The notes beneath the pieces are model-generated. The model had not been told where the DNA came from. It saw only the letters and a program-made list of their open reading frames with translations, and ran no database searches. Below, piece by piece: positions 53,516 to 62,162 of a stretch of 64,000 nucleotides of DNA (positions are counted from its first letter, which is position 1; the number at the start of each line of letters is the position of its first letter). Both the position numbers and the translations under genes were made by a program. The stretch is from DASQPA01 sp963756455 (GTDB lineage Bacteria; Acidobacteriota; Thermoanaerobaculia; Multivoradales; UBA5704), in the NCBI GenBank assembly GCA_963756455.1, contig CAVWNC010000004.1, positions 930,001 through 994,000 on the forward strand, in the 5' to 3' direction.

Positions 53516-55975
53516 ATGGACCTCTTCCGACAGGATCTCCGCCAAGCCCTGCGGCAGCTGGCGAAAAACCCGGGCTTCGCCCTGATCGCCGTCCTCACCC
53601 TGGCGCTCGCCCTCGGCGCCAACACGGCGATCTGGAGCGCCGTCGATGGCCTGCTGCTCCGGCCCCTGCCGTTTCCCGAACCCGACCGCCTAGTCCAGTT
53701 GATGCGTCGCTCTCCGCAGGCGACTTCGTCGGACGTCGCCCTCCCCCGGTTCCTCTACTGGCGTAACCACGCTCCGAGCTTCGTCCACCTCGCCACCTAT
53801 GACGAGACAGGCTCGGGATTCAACCTCGCGGGAAACGGCCTTCCCGAGCGCCTCGTGGGCTCGCGGGTGAGCCGCGACTTTCTGAGCGTCCTCGGCACCC
53901 GTCCGGTCCTCGGGCGCGACTTCCTACCCGAGGAGGACCGTCCCGGCGCCCGGCACGTCGTCCTGCTCTCCCACGGGTTGTGGACCCGGCGCTTCGGCGC
54001 CGACCTCGGTGTCCTCGGCCGCGAGCTGCGGTTGAACGACGAGACCTACACCGTCATCGGCGTGATGCCGGCCGGCTTTCACCTCCCAGCCAAGGCGGAG
54101 CTCTGGACGCCTCTCCAGATCGACCCCGCCAGCCGTGAGAAGGCCAACTACCTGGGGGTGACGGGACGTCTTCGGCGTGGGATCAGTCTCCGCGCGGCGC
54201 GCGCGGAGCTGGCGGTCGTCGACCGCCAGTTCTGCGCCGCCTTCCCGGACCTGGTCTTCAACGCCTGGAAGGGGACCGCCGTCGCCCCGCTCCAGGAGCA
54301 CCTTTACGGCCAGCTCCGGACGGCCCTCCTGATCCTCCAGGCGGCCGTCTTCTCGGTCCTTCTGATCGCCTGCGTCAACCTCGCCAACCTTCAATTGGCC
54401 CGCGCCGCGGCACGCCGGCGGGAGATCGCCATCCGCAATGTCCTCGGGGCCGGCGCGGGACGGATCGTGCGCCAGCTGTTGACCGAGAGCCTGCTCCTCG
54501 CGCTCGTCGGCGGCGCCGTCGGCCTGCTCGTCGCGATGATGGCGCTGCCACTCCTTCTCTCCCTCTCGCCCACCCAGGTCGATCTCCTGACGCCGCTTCG
54601 GATCGACGGCAGCGCCCTCGCTTTCACTGCCGGCCTGGCGCTCCTCGCCGGCCTGCTCTTCGGTCTCGCTCCCGCCGTCAGCGCCGCCCGCTTCGACCCC
54701 CATACCGCGATCCAGGAGAGCGGCAACCGCGCAACCGGGAGCCGCCGCGGCATGCACGTCCGCCGGCTGCTGATGGTGGCCGAGGTAGCCCTGTCGGTCA
54801 TCCTCCTTACCGCCGCGGGACTTCTGGTCAAGAGCTTTTCCGGCCTGCTCGGAACCTCTCCGGGATTCGCGCCCGACCACGTGCTGACGGCCACGCTCTC
54901 GCTTCCCGCGGGGCGCTACGGCACGCCCGACGCTCTCGACCGCTTCGACCGCCAGGTGCTCGCCGGGCTCATGGCGATCCCGGCGGTGACCCAGGCGGCC
55001 TTCGCCACCAACCTGCCGCTCGTGGGCGGGCCGCACCTGCCGTTCGCGATCGAGGGGCGCTATCGCAGCAAGGAGAGCGACGAGGGAACCGGTCTCGCCG
55101 AGTACCGGGCGGTGACCGCCGACTACTTTACCGCCCTGCGCATCCCGCTCGTCGCCGGCCGCAGATTCACCGCCACAGATCGCTTGGGCGCTCCCGGCGT
55201 GGCGCTGGTCAACGAAGCCGCGGTCCGCCGCTTTTGGCCTCACGGGGACGCGCTCGGCGCCCGCATCACCTGCGGCCAGCCGTACATGCCCGAGATCGCC
55301 GACCTGGCGCCGCGAACGATCGTCGGCGTGATCCAGGACGTGCACGAGCTGGGGGTGAACAAAGAGGCGCCGGCGATCGTCTACCTGCCGGTCGCCCAGA
55401 TGGCCCCCTCCCTCACCGCCATGCTCACCGCCTTCCAGCCGATCAACCTCGTCGTGCGCACGGCGGGAAAACCGCGCGGGCTCGCTGGCGCCCTCAACCG
55501 GGCCGTCTGGGCGGTCGATCCCGAGCAACCGGTCACCGATGTGCAATGGATGGACGAGCTGCTCTTCGGCTCGCTGGGCCTCCAACGCTTCGGCGCCCTC
55601 CTTCTGGGCATCCTGTCGCTCATCGCCCTCCTCCTCGCGGCGATAGGAATCTTCGGTGTCCTTTCTTACCTGGTCGAGCAGCGCACCCGCGAGGTCGGTG
55701 TGCGCATGGCCCTCGGCGCCACCAGCGCCGGGGTCCGGCGGATGCTGGTGGGCCAGGGTATGGCCGCCGTTTTCGCCGGGGTGGTTCTCGGCCTGCTCGG
55801 CGCTCTCGCCCTCACCCGGCTCCTCTCCGGCCTGCTCGTCGGTGTCAGCATCTACGACCCCGCTGCCTTCGCCCTGGCCTCGCTGCTCCTCCTCGGCGTG
55901 GCCCTCCTCGCGTGCGGCCTGCCTGCGTACCGGGCGAGCCGAGTCGACCCCGTCGTGGCGCTGCAGCGAGATTGA
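53516..55975 (+). CDS. ADOP-family MacB-like permease 2
   Basis: An 819-residue paralogue of the preceding gene with the same layout: an N-terminal helix V-L-T-L-A-L-A-L-G-A-N-T-A-I-W-S-A-V, MacB-like periplasmic domains, a central V-L-L-I-A-C-V-N-L-A-N-L-Q-L-A-R block, and C-terminal R-T-R-E-V-G-V-R-M-A-L-G-A-T. The start has GGGAG at 53506-53510. It lies 57 bases after permease 1, so the pair is probably co-transcribed and could act as a heteromeric permease. No ATP-binding subunit is encoded nearby, and the function is unproven. Confidence 0.88.
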   Translation: MDLFRQDLRQALRQLAKNPGFALIAVLTLALALGANTAIWSAVDGLLLRPLPFPEPDRLVQLMRRSPQATSSDVALPRFLYWRNHAPSFVHLATYDETGSGFNLAGNGLPERLVGSRVSRDFLSVLGTRPVLGRDFLPEEDRPGARHVVLLSHGLWTRRFGADLGVLGRELRLNDETYTVIGVMPAGFHLPAKAELWTPLQIDPASREKANYLGVTGRLRRGISLRAARAELAVVDRQFCAAFPDLVFNAWKGTAVAPLQEHLYGQLRTALLILQAAVFSVLLIACVNLANLQLARAAARRREIAIRNVLGAGAGRIVRQLLTESLLLALVGGAVGLLVAMMALPLLLSLSPTQVDLLTPLRIDGSALAFTAGLALLAGLLFGLAPAVSAARFDPHTAIQESGNRATGSRRGMHVRRLLMVAEVALSVILLTAAGLLVKSFSGLLGTSPGFAPDHVLTATLSLPAGRYGTPDALDRFDRQVLAGLMAIPAVTQAAFATNLPLVGGPHLPFAIEGRYRSKESDEGTGLAEYRAVTADYFTALRIPLVAGRRFTATDRLGAPGVALVNEAAVRRFWPHGDALGARITCGQPYMPEIADLAPRTIVGVIQDVHELGVNKEAPAIVYLPVAQMAPSLTAMLTAFQPINLVVRTAGKPRGLAGALNRAVWAVDPEQPVTDVQWMDELLFGSLGLQRFGALLLGILSLIALLLAAIGIFGVLSYLVEQRTREVGVRMALGATSAGVRRMLVGQGMAAVFAGVVLGLLGALALTRLLSGLLVGVSIYDPAAFALASLLLLGVALLACGLPAYRASRVDPVVALQRD

Positions 55976-55993
55976 GGGAGCCGGGCTCCCTCA
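55973..55993. terminator. Perfect hairpin formed by the two convergent stop codons
   Basis: Arms TGAGGGAGCC (55973-55982) and GGCTCCCTCA (55984-55993) pair perfectly around one central G. The outermost TGA is the stop of permease 2, and the outermost TCA is the complement of the hydrolase stop. There is no U-tract, so strong factor-independent termination is not assured, but a bidirectional role between convergent genes is likely. Confidence 0.6.
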
Positions 55994-57352
55994 GTGCCCC
56001 ACGATCCACTCCAGGAGCGGCTGCCAGAAGAGGCGAGGGGCATCGGTCGCATTCCAGATGTCGACGTGGCCGATGTCGAACGTCGGCTGGTCCGGCGGCA
56101 GGAGCCGGACGACGTGGAGGGTCACGTCCCGGCTACCGAGAAGGGTCGTCGAGTAGATCCCAAGATCCCCCACACCGCCAGCGGCACCCAGATAGAGGAC
56201 AGGGACGGTGATCTCGGACAGATGGTCGTCCCAGGGGACGTCCTGCTGGTCGCAGGTGAGCGTGTCGCCATCCCTCCCGATCTGGAGGGGCGCATAGGGC
56301 GAGGCCCCTTCCTGGAAATGGAACCAAGCGGCCTCGGGAGTGTAGGAGAGGCCGGTGGGGAAACCTTGGGAGTCGAAAGTGCCACCCACGAAGTGGTAGA
56401 AAGGAGTGAACGATTGCCCCGCCGGGATCAGGGCATAGGTCGCCGAGCCGAACATAAGAGCAGCCTGGCGGTTATTGAAGCCGGGGAGGATCGGAACGAA
56501 GGTCGGGCCGGTCGGATTGGTCAAGGCGAGATCGCCGAAGAGGTTGATGCCTCCCACCGCACCCTGGTAGGTCCCGGCATCGAGGAGAGCCTGGTTGGCG
56601 GCGACCCGCACGCAAGCGGCCTGGCGGATCATCGGGTCGTCGCTCTTCACGAAGATGTCGACCGGGACAAAACCATTCACCTGACGTAGAGAGCTCGGGA
56701 CCTGGGTCTCGGCGTTCAGGTAGGCATAGCCGACCTGTCCACCACGGCTCCAGGCGAGAAGATCCATCTTGCCGAGCCCGTTACCTGTGGCCAGGCGGAC
56801 CGAGCGAGCGACCGCGAGGGCAATACCGACGTCGCGTGCGTCGCGCTCGAGGCCCCAGCCCTTGAAGAAGGTGAAGTCCGTCGTCGCCGCCGGCACCAGC
56901 GTCCAGCCCTGGTCGATCCCCCAGACGTCGATCCCGTGCTCGGCGAGGAAGACCGGGGCGGCGTGCTCGGGGGAGGCCCCGGGAACCGCGAGGTTGGCGA
57001 GAAAGGCGGAATCGAAATCCCAGGTGCCGCCATGGACGAAGAGGATGGCCTGCCGAGCGCGGGCAGGGACGGAGGGTGCCGACTCCCGGACCACCCGGTG
57101 GAGGCCGATCAGGTCGTGTTCGCCGGCGCCGGTCCTCACCTGAAAGCTGTACTCGACAACGTTGCCGGTGATCACCCGCCGGGTCACAGCGGAGGCGGCG
57201 CAACCCCCGGGGACGATGTCGGCAGCGAGCCCTGCAGCCGAGCAGCCGCGGGCCACGACCTGGCGGGTCAACCCAGACCTCTGTACCGAGGCATCCGCCA
57301 GGGTGGGAAGGGACAGGGTACAAGCAAGAAGTAAGTACATGGACTTCCTCAT
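55991..57352 (-). CDS. Secreted alpha/beta-hydrolase
   Basis: A 453-residue exported hydrolase. The start at 57352 (GGAGAA upstream) is preferred over 57394 because it puts the signal peptide M-R-K-S-M-Y-L-L-L-A-C-T-L-S-L at the very N-terminus. The alpha/beta-hydrolase signature is an oxyanion-loop-like F-V-H-G-G-T-W-D-F near residue 107, a nucleophile elbow A-W-S-R-G-G with Ser202, and a late F-D-I-G-H-V-D candidate His. Several cysteines fit an extracytoplasmic protein. It converges on the ADOP permeases through a shared hairpin. It might process or detoxify the cluster product, or be an unrelated lipase/esterase-like enzyme; the substrate cannot be told. Confidence 0.8.
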   Translation of the reverse strand: MRKSMYLLLACTLSLPTLADASVQRSGLTRQVVARGCSAAGLAADIVPGGCAASAVTRRVITGNVVEYSFQVRTGAGEHDLIGLHRVVRESAPSVPARARQAILFVHGGTWDFDSAFLANLAVPGASPEHAAPVFLAEHGIDVWGIDQGWTLVPAATTDFTFFKGWGLERDARDVGIALAVARSVRLATGNGLGKMDLLAWSRGGQVGYAYLNAETQVPSSLRQVNGFVPVDIFVKSDDPMIRQAACVRVAANQALLDAGTYQGAVGGINLFGDLALTNPTGPTFVPILPGFNNRQAALMFGSATYALIPAGQSFTPFYHFVGGTFDSQGFPTGLSYTPEAAWFHFQEGASPYAPLQIGRDGDTLTCDQQDVPWDDHLSEITVPVLYLGAAGGVGDLGIYSTTLLGSRDVTLHVVRLLPPDQPTFDIGHVDIWNATDAPRLFWQPLLEWIVGH

Positions 57353-57927
57353 CGGTTCTCCTTCTCTTCGTTTGAGACCGAGCTGACGCCCCACGCGACA
57401 TTCGCGCTGGAATCAGCACAGTCAGGTGATGGATCTCTTGTCACGTCCTGCCCTTCGTTCCCACTGCCTGATTCCACGAGAAGGTCAGCTCGGTTCGACC
57501 CTCGCCAGATTTGCTCTAATCTTCTTTTTTACTATCTATCGTAAGTATAGAACACTGCCTGCGCCATCGGCCACCTTCCCATGCATTTTCGCGGGCCGCG
57601 AACCTCGCCCGGCCCTCCCAACGCCGAATTGTCGAGCTGTAGCCGGTGCGGACCCTGCAACGCTTGGTCGTCGCGCGCAAGCGTTCGTCCACGTGTCGCA
57701 AGCCTGGATAGCGACGCGTAACGCTGGCGCGTTGATAGACTGGAAGCCGTTTCGGACCAGAGAGTTCCCTGCTGAAGGGGCCGCGTCGCGACGGAGCCGC
57801 CGTCCCACGTCTTCCTCAGCCACAACCGACGCTTCGGGATTCGCGTCCACCAGGCCGGGGAGCACCCGGCGAAGCTTCGCGATTCCTGGCCCCCGGTAAA
57901 GTTTCTCGGAAGCGTGAGCGCCTTTAT
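57353..57927. other. Intergenic stretch without recognisable genes
   Basis: 575 bases in which I see no gene. A T-run with a -10-like TATACT (complement of 57544-57549) about 190 bases upstream of the hydrolase start may belong to its promoter. Short open frames here, including one at 57426-57899, have no protein-like composition. Confidence 0.5.
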
Positions 57928-59103
57928 TTAAGGATAGCCCCTTATCGGCGAGTCCAGCCAGCGGGTACGATGTTCCGACGAGGCCAATTTCTGTCGGCGT
58001 ACGTGAAGGTAGCCTGCGGCGAACTGGCGCTGGCCGCGCTGCCTACCCCAAAAAACGACCATTAAGGCCGAAAGTGTTCCCGGGGCGACCGCCAAGGTCC
58101 GACCAGGAGATCGTGCGTCCCCTTTTCGACTTGCGCGGGGAAATCGGGGTAGTCGCAGCGGATCTCCTCGGCGACGCAGTTCAAAGTGGAAGCAAGCCGC
58201 CGATCGTGCTGGTCGATGCTTGCGAGTTGCCGGCGGATGCGCCGCCAGCTGATCCGAGATGGAGTCACAGCCGACCAGCATCGGTAGAGGAGGTAAGACG
58301 CACCGTCCCAGAAGAGGGGACGGTTGTGAAACCTGCGCATCAGACGGAGAGAGAGGCAGTACCACAGGGCTATTGCGCAGGTAGTCATGGAACGCTGGGT
58401 CGAGGACGATTCCGTACCGCTTCAGGTCGACGGGGAGAAACGAGAGCTGGGAGCGGTTCTCCGTGGCCAGCAGTCGCCGGGCCTCGGCTCCGTCCCTCGA
58501 TGTATAGGCCCTCTGGATCGGCCTCATGTTGAAACGGGCCGTGCCGGTTGGGGTCCGCAGGAGCAAGGTCATCGAGAGGCTGAGGAGACGCTGCAGGCGC
58601 TCCTCGAAGCGCCGGTACTGCACCCCGGAACGGGCGAGTTGAAAGGCTTCAAAGAAGTCGGTCAGGCTGGCGAAGTTGACGAAGCCGGTGTCGTAGGTAA
58701 GGGTGGTGATCCAGGCGAGAAGGGCGCGGTCGGCGCCGAAGGGGATGGGAACGTCCGGCTCCGTCGTCGAGAAGTAGACGGTCAGGTGGGTGTCAGAGCC
58801 GAGTTGGGCTTCGCGGGGGATTGTCGTCAGCGGGCTACGTTTGTAGGGGAAGCCGCAGAAGACCAGAGCCTTGGCGGCGAGGAGGAGGGAGTTGGGGTCG
58901 TCGGGCCGATCGAGAGCAGGCGGGAGGGAACTCTGAACGGATGGGATCGAATCGTGCAGGCGAGTCGCGCCCTCGACGGTGGGTAGGTTCAGCGTCCCGA
59001 GGATGTCCGAGAGGGACGCCGGAGCGCCTGTCCTGCAACTGCTCGGTCCACAGTCGAACCGGGGCTCGCGGGACCTCCCCGTGGCTTTCTGGAGGCGGCT
59101 CAT
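57928..59103 (-). pseudogene. Plasmid replication protein RepA, frameshifted (copy 2)
   Basis: It starts at ATG 59103 with GAGGAGGG upstream and matches the intact repA at 60888-61934 almost base for base through the core (A-K-A-L-V-F-C-G-F-P-Y-K-R-S, Y-F-S-T-T-E-P-D-V-P, A-L-L-A-W-I-T-T-L). At 58346-58360 a net four-base insertion in a GAGA tract shifts the frame. The proper C-terminus (N-R-P-L-F-W-D-G-A-S-Y-L-L-Y-R) resumes in another frame and ends at 58062. The 391-codon frame as it stands therefore has an aberrant tail to 57928. Probably non-functional. Confidence 0.78.
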
Positions 59104-59215
59104 TGGCCCTCCTCACGCGATACGCCATCCTGCCGGCAGAGACTCCAACCCATAGAGCGGATTTGGTTTAGCTGGGCCAGCAGGGTGAAGAGCGATTTCG
59201 AACTCGTCCCCGTTG

Positions 59216-59745
59216 GGGATACCTTCTGTTGCACCGGGAGCTCGCCGCTCCAGGCCCGGACCTCGGGGCTCTCCGGGCCGCGGTGGAACGCTCCCTCGAA
59301 CGGCACGCCGACCTCGAGAGATTCGGCATCCGACTCGAAGCGCGTCTTCATGCCCTGCATCGTGAGCACTCCCGCCTCTCGACCCGTCTCGGCGATCCCG
59401 AGAGGCGCTCCCCTCGGCTTCGAAGAGCGTCGACGGACCTCCCGGGGCGCCCACGGCAAGTCGCTCGCGAGGTCTCACGGAGCCGCAGTCCGAGCCTCCT
59501 CGCCTGCACGCTATCGAGAGACGGGCCCAGACCCTGGAGCCTCTCTACCTCCGGGCTCGCATCGGCATCGCCGAATCTCGGTCTCCTGGAGCGGCACTTC
59601 CTCGCGAGGCCCTCCACCGAAACTCTCGACCACTACACCGTTCTCCTGCGGGATCGCGAGCGTCTCGCTGTGGCGTGTTGGCGGCTCCAGTCGACCGAGG
59701 CCACGCTCCAGGAGCAGCTCCGAGGACTTTCGACGCTCGACGGGA
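59216..59745 (+). pseudogene. Relaxase gene fragment
   Basis: This decayed + strand copy of relaxase internal sequence matches bases ~2446-2910 and then ~3520-3580 of the intact gene. Shared encoded stretches are A-A-V-E-R-S-L-x-R-H-A-D-L-E-R-F-G-I, L-G-L-L-E-R-H-F-L and L-Q-x-Q-L-R-G-L-S-T-L. It lacks the N-terminal catalytic domain, carries small indels, has an internal deletion, and ends by fusing tail-to-tail with AbiEii copy 2 near 59745. Confidence 0.82.
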
Positions 59746-60190
59746 GGCCACACCGAGTCTCCCAAGCCGATATCGATCTGCAGCTTCAGGCGCGCAGCGG
59801 CACAACAAGCGGGCAACATCACGCGCACACCTGCATATTCATCTTCCACCCGGATCGCCTCGATCTGGATCGAGGCGGGATCGAACACCACGGCATCGGG
59901 CTCGATCTCCGCGGAGCAGATCGTCTCGATGTCCTTCCGAATCGCATCGAAGGAGCCGTCTCCCTTGCGCAGAAGATCCAGATCCCTCGTCGCCCGATAG
60001 GGCTGATCGGACCACGCCCGAAGGAGCATGGCACCCTTGAGAACAAAGCGTTCTCATGCGCGGATACCCCGAGTCGATGGAGAAATCTCTCGAAACAGAA
60101 ACTCGTGAGGAGCCTTTGGAAGTCGTCTCCGGTCTGCCGGACTTGATTGAGGAGGAGTGCCGAGACGGAGGCCGGCAGGTTTCGCTTCTC
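59746..60190 (-). pseudogene. AbiEii nucleotidyltransferase toxin, truncated (copy 2)
   Basis: This copy keeps the N-terminal half that copy 1 lost. It begins with R-N-L-P-A-S-V-S-A-L-L-L-N-Q and F-E-R-F-L-H-R-L-G-V-S-A-H. A one-base loss near 60053 then shifts to V-L-K-G-A-M-L-L-R-A-W-S-D, the nucleotidyltransferase motif R-A-T-R-D-L-D-L-L-R, and on to L-Q-I-D-I-G-L-G-D-S-V-W-P-P. At about 59745 it is joined to the relaxase fragment and its C-terminal half is gone; the open frame to 59511 is read-through into that fragment. It lies directly downstream of the intact antitoxin gene, as in normal abiE operons. Confidence 0.8.
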
Positions 60191-60194
60191 CCCT

Positions 60195-60797
60195 TCATTG
60201 AATCGCGTCCAGGTAGGGCTGCAGCACCCGCGTCACCCGGCAGATCTGGGCGAAGCGGGCGAGGTCCGTGCCTCCGCCGCGGTGGTGACGACTGAAGTCG
60301 CGGAGGGCTTCGACGGCCACGTCGATGCCGATCTTATGGCGGTACTTGAAGCAGTCGGCGACCGTTTTGGCCGCCGAGTACACGCGGACATCGACCCCTT
60401 CGATCCGGTGTGTCTCAATGCCTTCGGTGAGAGCGGCTCCGGAGAAACGGGTGACTCGAAGGCGCGGATAGTCGAGCCGAGGCTTGCGGGCCTTTTCGGG
60501 CAGGGAGACCCAGACCTCGGCCGGAAGCTGGGTCGTCAGATCGTGGAACCGCAGTGCGGTGAGCAGGCAGATCACCCCGTTCGGGACCCGCTTTGCAACC
60601 TGGACGAGCGCGTGTTCGGTGGTGTGGGGGTGATCGCTGGCAGCATAGATCCCCCGAGCCTGACGCTCCACCTCGCCCTTGCGGACAAGCTGGTACAGCC
60701 GCTGGCGCGGGATGTTGCGCGCCTCAAGGTCGGCCGCGCGCACCACCCCGAGTCGGTGGATTACTTGGAGCGCCCGGCGTTGGTCAACCGTCAGCAT
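60195..60797 (-). CDS. AbiEi-family antitoxin / transcriptional repressor (type IV TA), apparently orphan
   Basis: A 200-residue protein from ATG 60797 (a GTG at 60803 is possible). The N-terminal ~75 residues form a winged helix-turn-helix (Q-R-R-A-L-Q-V-I-H-R-L-G-V-V-R-A-A-D-L-E then Y-Q-L-V-R-K-G-E-V-E-R), followed by G-I-Y-A-A-S-D. The C-terminal part carries the AbiEi hallmark V-R-V-Y-S-A-A-K-T-V-A-D-C-F-K-Y-R. Family members neutralise AbiEii and repress their own operon through inverted repeats; such a palindrome lies at 60817-60842. The cognate toxin immediately downstream is broken, so this is now an antitoxin without a partner in the window. Confidence 0.85.
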   Translation of the reverse strand: MLTVDQRRALQVIHRLGVVRAADLEARNIPRQRLYQLVRKGEVERQARGIYAASDHPHTTEHALVQVAKRVPNGVICLLTALRFHDLTTQLPAEVWVSLPEKARKPRLDYPRLRVTRFSGAALTEGIETHRIEGVDVRVYSAAKTVADCFKYRHKIGIDVAVEALRDFSRHHRGGGTDLARFAQICRVTRVLQPYLDAIQ

Positions 60798-60816
60798 GAC
60801 CACAAGAATACAATTT

Positions 60817-60842
60817 GTCGGGAGTTGTACACAAGTCCCGAC
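60817..60842 (-). promoter_or_regulatory. Operator-like palindrome upstream of the AbiEi antitoxin gene
   Basis: Arms GTCGGGA (60817-60823) and TCCCGAC (60836-60842) enclose an inner near-palindrome with TTGT/ACAA. In all, 11 of 13 positions in each half are symmetric. It ends 20 bases before the ATG and overlaps the probable promoter (TTGTGT ~16 bases before TGTATT on the minus strand). AbiEi-type antitoxins autoregulate through such repeats. Confidence 0.65.
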
Positions 60843-60887
60843 GTTTTGGGTGATACCTGGGCTGCGAGGAGTACCGAAAACCGCTCC

Positions 60888-61934
60888 TCACGGCCGGAGG
60901 TGTTCCCGGGGCGGCCGCCAAGGTCCGACCAGGAGATCATGGGTGCCCTTCTCGACTTGTGCGGGAAAGTCCGGGTAGTCGCTCCGAATCTCCTCGGCGA
61001 CGCAGTTCAAGGTGGAAGCAAGCCGCCGATCGTGCTGATCAATGCTCGCGAGCTGCCGGCGGATACGCCGCCAGCTGATCCGGGACGGGGTCACGGCCGA
61101 CCAGCACCGGTAGAGGAGGTACGACGCGCCGTCCCAAAAGAGAGGGCGGTTGTGGAACCTGCGCATCAGACGGAGAGGCAGGACCACAGGGCTGTTGCGC
61201 AGGTAGTCATGGAACGCCGGGTCGAGAACGATTCCGTACCGCTGCAGGTCGACAGGGAGAAAGGATAGCTGGGAACGGTTCTCCGTGGCCAGCATTCGCC
61301 GGGCCTCAGCTCCATCCCTCGGTGTATAGGCCCTCTGGATCGGCCTCATGTTAAGACGGGCCGTGCCGGTCGGGGTCCGCAGGAGCAAGGTCATCGAGAG
61401 GCTGAGGAGACGCTGCAGGCGCTCCTCGAAGCGTCGGTACTGCACTCCGGAACGGGCGAGTTGGAAGGCCTCGAAGAAATCGGTCAGGCTGGCGAAGTTG
61501 ACGAAGCCGGTATCGTAGGTGAGGGTGGTGATCCATGCGAGCAGGGCTCGATCGGCACCGAAGGGGATGGGGACGTCCGGCTCCGTCGTCGAGAAGTAGA
61601 CGGTCAGGTGGGTGTCGGAGCCGAGTTGGGCCTCGCGGGGGATCGTCGTCAGCGGGCTACGTTTGTAGGGGAAGCCGCAGAAGACGAGCGCTTTGGCGGC
61701 GAGGAGAAGGGAGTTGGGCTCCTCGGGACGGTCTGCCAGGACCGCCAGAGAGGCTGGAACGGATGGAGAAGCGGATAAGGACGAAAGGTCTGCGGCGGTC
61801 TGCTGGCCTGCCCCCTCCGCAATTGGTAGGTCGATGGTGCCGAGGATGTCCGAGAGGGACGCCGGGGAGCCTGGCCTACGGCCGTCGAGCCGCGGTTTGG
61901 CGGCTCTTTTCGTGGGAGTTTGGTGGCCGTTCAT
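60888..61934 (-). CDS. repA: Plasmid replication initiator RepA (RepA_C-like), intact copy
   Basis: A 348-residue protein starting at ATG 61934 with GGGAGG five bases upstream; an in-frame extension to 62054 is less likely. It contains an N-terminal S-L-S-D-I-L-G-T helix, A-K-A-L-V-F-C-G-F-P-Y, and Y-F-S-T-T-E-P-D-V-P-I-P-F-G-A-D-R-A-L-L. A predicted winged-helix region (A-L-L-A-W-I-T-T-L-T-Y-D-T, F-F-E-A-F-Q-L) and a second one (N-R-P-L-F-W-D-G-A-S-Y-L-L) follow. This resembles the plasmid RepA_C group of initiators, though without a database search the family name is tentative. It is the last gene before the tRNA-Lys scar. An inverted repeat at 61980-61998 may be its operator. Confidence 0.72.
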   Translation of the reverse strand: MNGHQTPTKRAAKPRLDGRRPGSPASLSDILGTIDLPIAEGAGQQTAADLSSLSASPSVPASLAVLADRPEEPNSLLLAAKALVFCGFPYKRSPLTTIPREAQLGSDTHLTVYFSTTEPDVPIPFGADRALLAWITTLTYDTGFVNFASLTDFFEAFQLARSGVQYRRFEERLQRLLSLSMTLLLRTPTGTARLNMRPIQRAYTPRDGAEARRMLATENRSQLSFLPVDLQRYGIVLDPAFHDYLRNSPVVLPLRLMRRFHNRPLFWDGASYLLYRCWSAVTPSRISWRRIRRQLASIDQHDRRLASTLNCVAEEIRSDYPDFPAQVEKGTHDLLVGPWRPPREHLRP

Positions 61935-61979
61935 CGGGCCTCCCGGCGAGCATGCAGGCTGAGAATCCGCGGCGAAAGC

Positions 61980-61998
61980 GTGTACAATTTCGGTACAC
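61980..61998 (-). promoter_or_regulatory. Inverted repeat in the repA leader
   Basis: GTGTAC (61980-61985) and GTACAC (61993-61998) form a perfect 6-bp inverted repeat with a 7-base AT-rich spacer. It lies 46 bases upstream of the repA start, in a position suited to autoregulation or an initiator binding site. Only one copy is seen, so it is not an iteron array. Confidence 0.45.
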
Positions 61999-62115
61999 TG
62001 CCGCCCAATCTTCGCCCATTTCTGGCAAACTTCGCCCTCCCTCCTTTGAGGCATAAGCCAATAAAAATCAATGGGTTATGGTGTTGTGAAGGGTTGTGGC
62101 GAATTGGCCTTGACA

Positions 62116-62162
62116 GACTTTTAATCCGCGGGTCCAGAGTTCGAGTCTCTGACGGCCCACCA
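62116..62162 (+). other. 3' fragment of a tRNA-Lys(UUU) gene: attachment-site scar
   Basis: 47 bases reproduce the 3' part of a tRNA: anticodon loop CTTTTAA with 3' stem TCCGC, a T-arm CAGAG-TTCGAGT-CTCTG, and the acceptor strand ACGGCCC-A-CCA. The 5' half (D-arm and acceptor partner GGGCCGT) is absent upstream, and the 5' anticodon stem does not pair. Tyrosine integrases commonly recombine into tRNA 3' ends and leave exactly this. Because the fragment keeps the 3' end, the element should lie to its left and the native chromosome to its right. Confidence 0.8.

Noticed and set aside
57426..57899. 157-codon + strand open frame
   Set aside because: No protein-like features, no ribosome site, Arg/Pro/Ser-rich composition typical of out-of-frame GC-rich DNA.
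62090..62162. Complete tRNA-Lys gene
   Set aside because: The 5' acceptor strand and D-arm are missing upstream and the 5' side of the anticodon stem does not pair, so only a 3' fragment is present.
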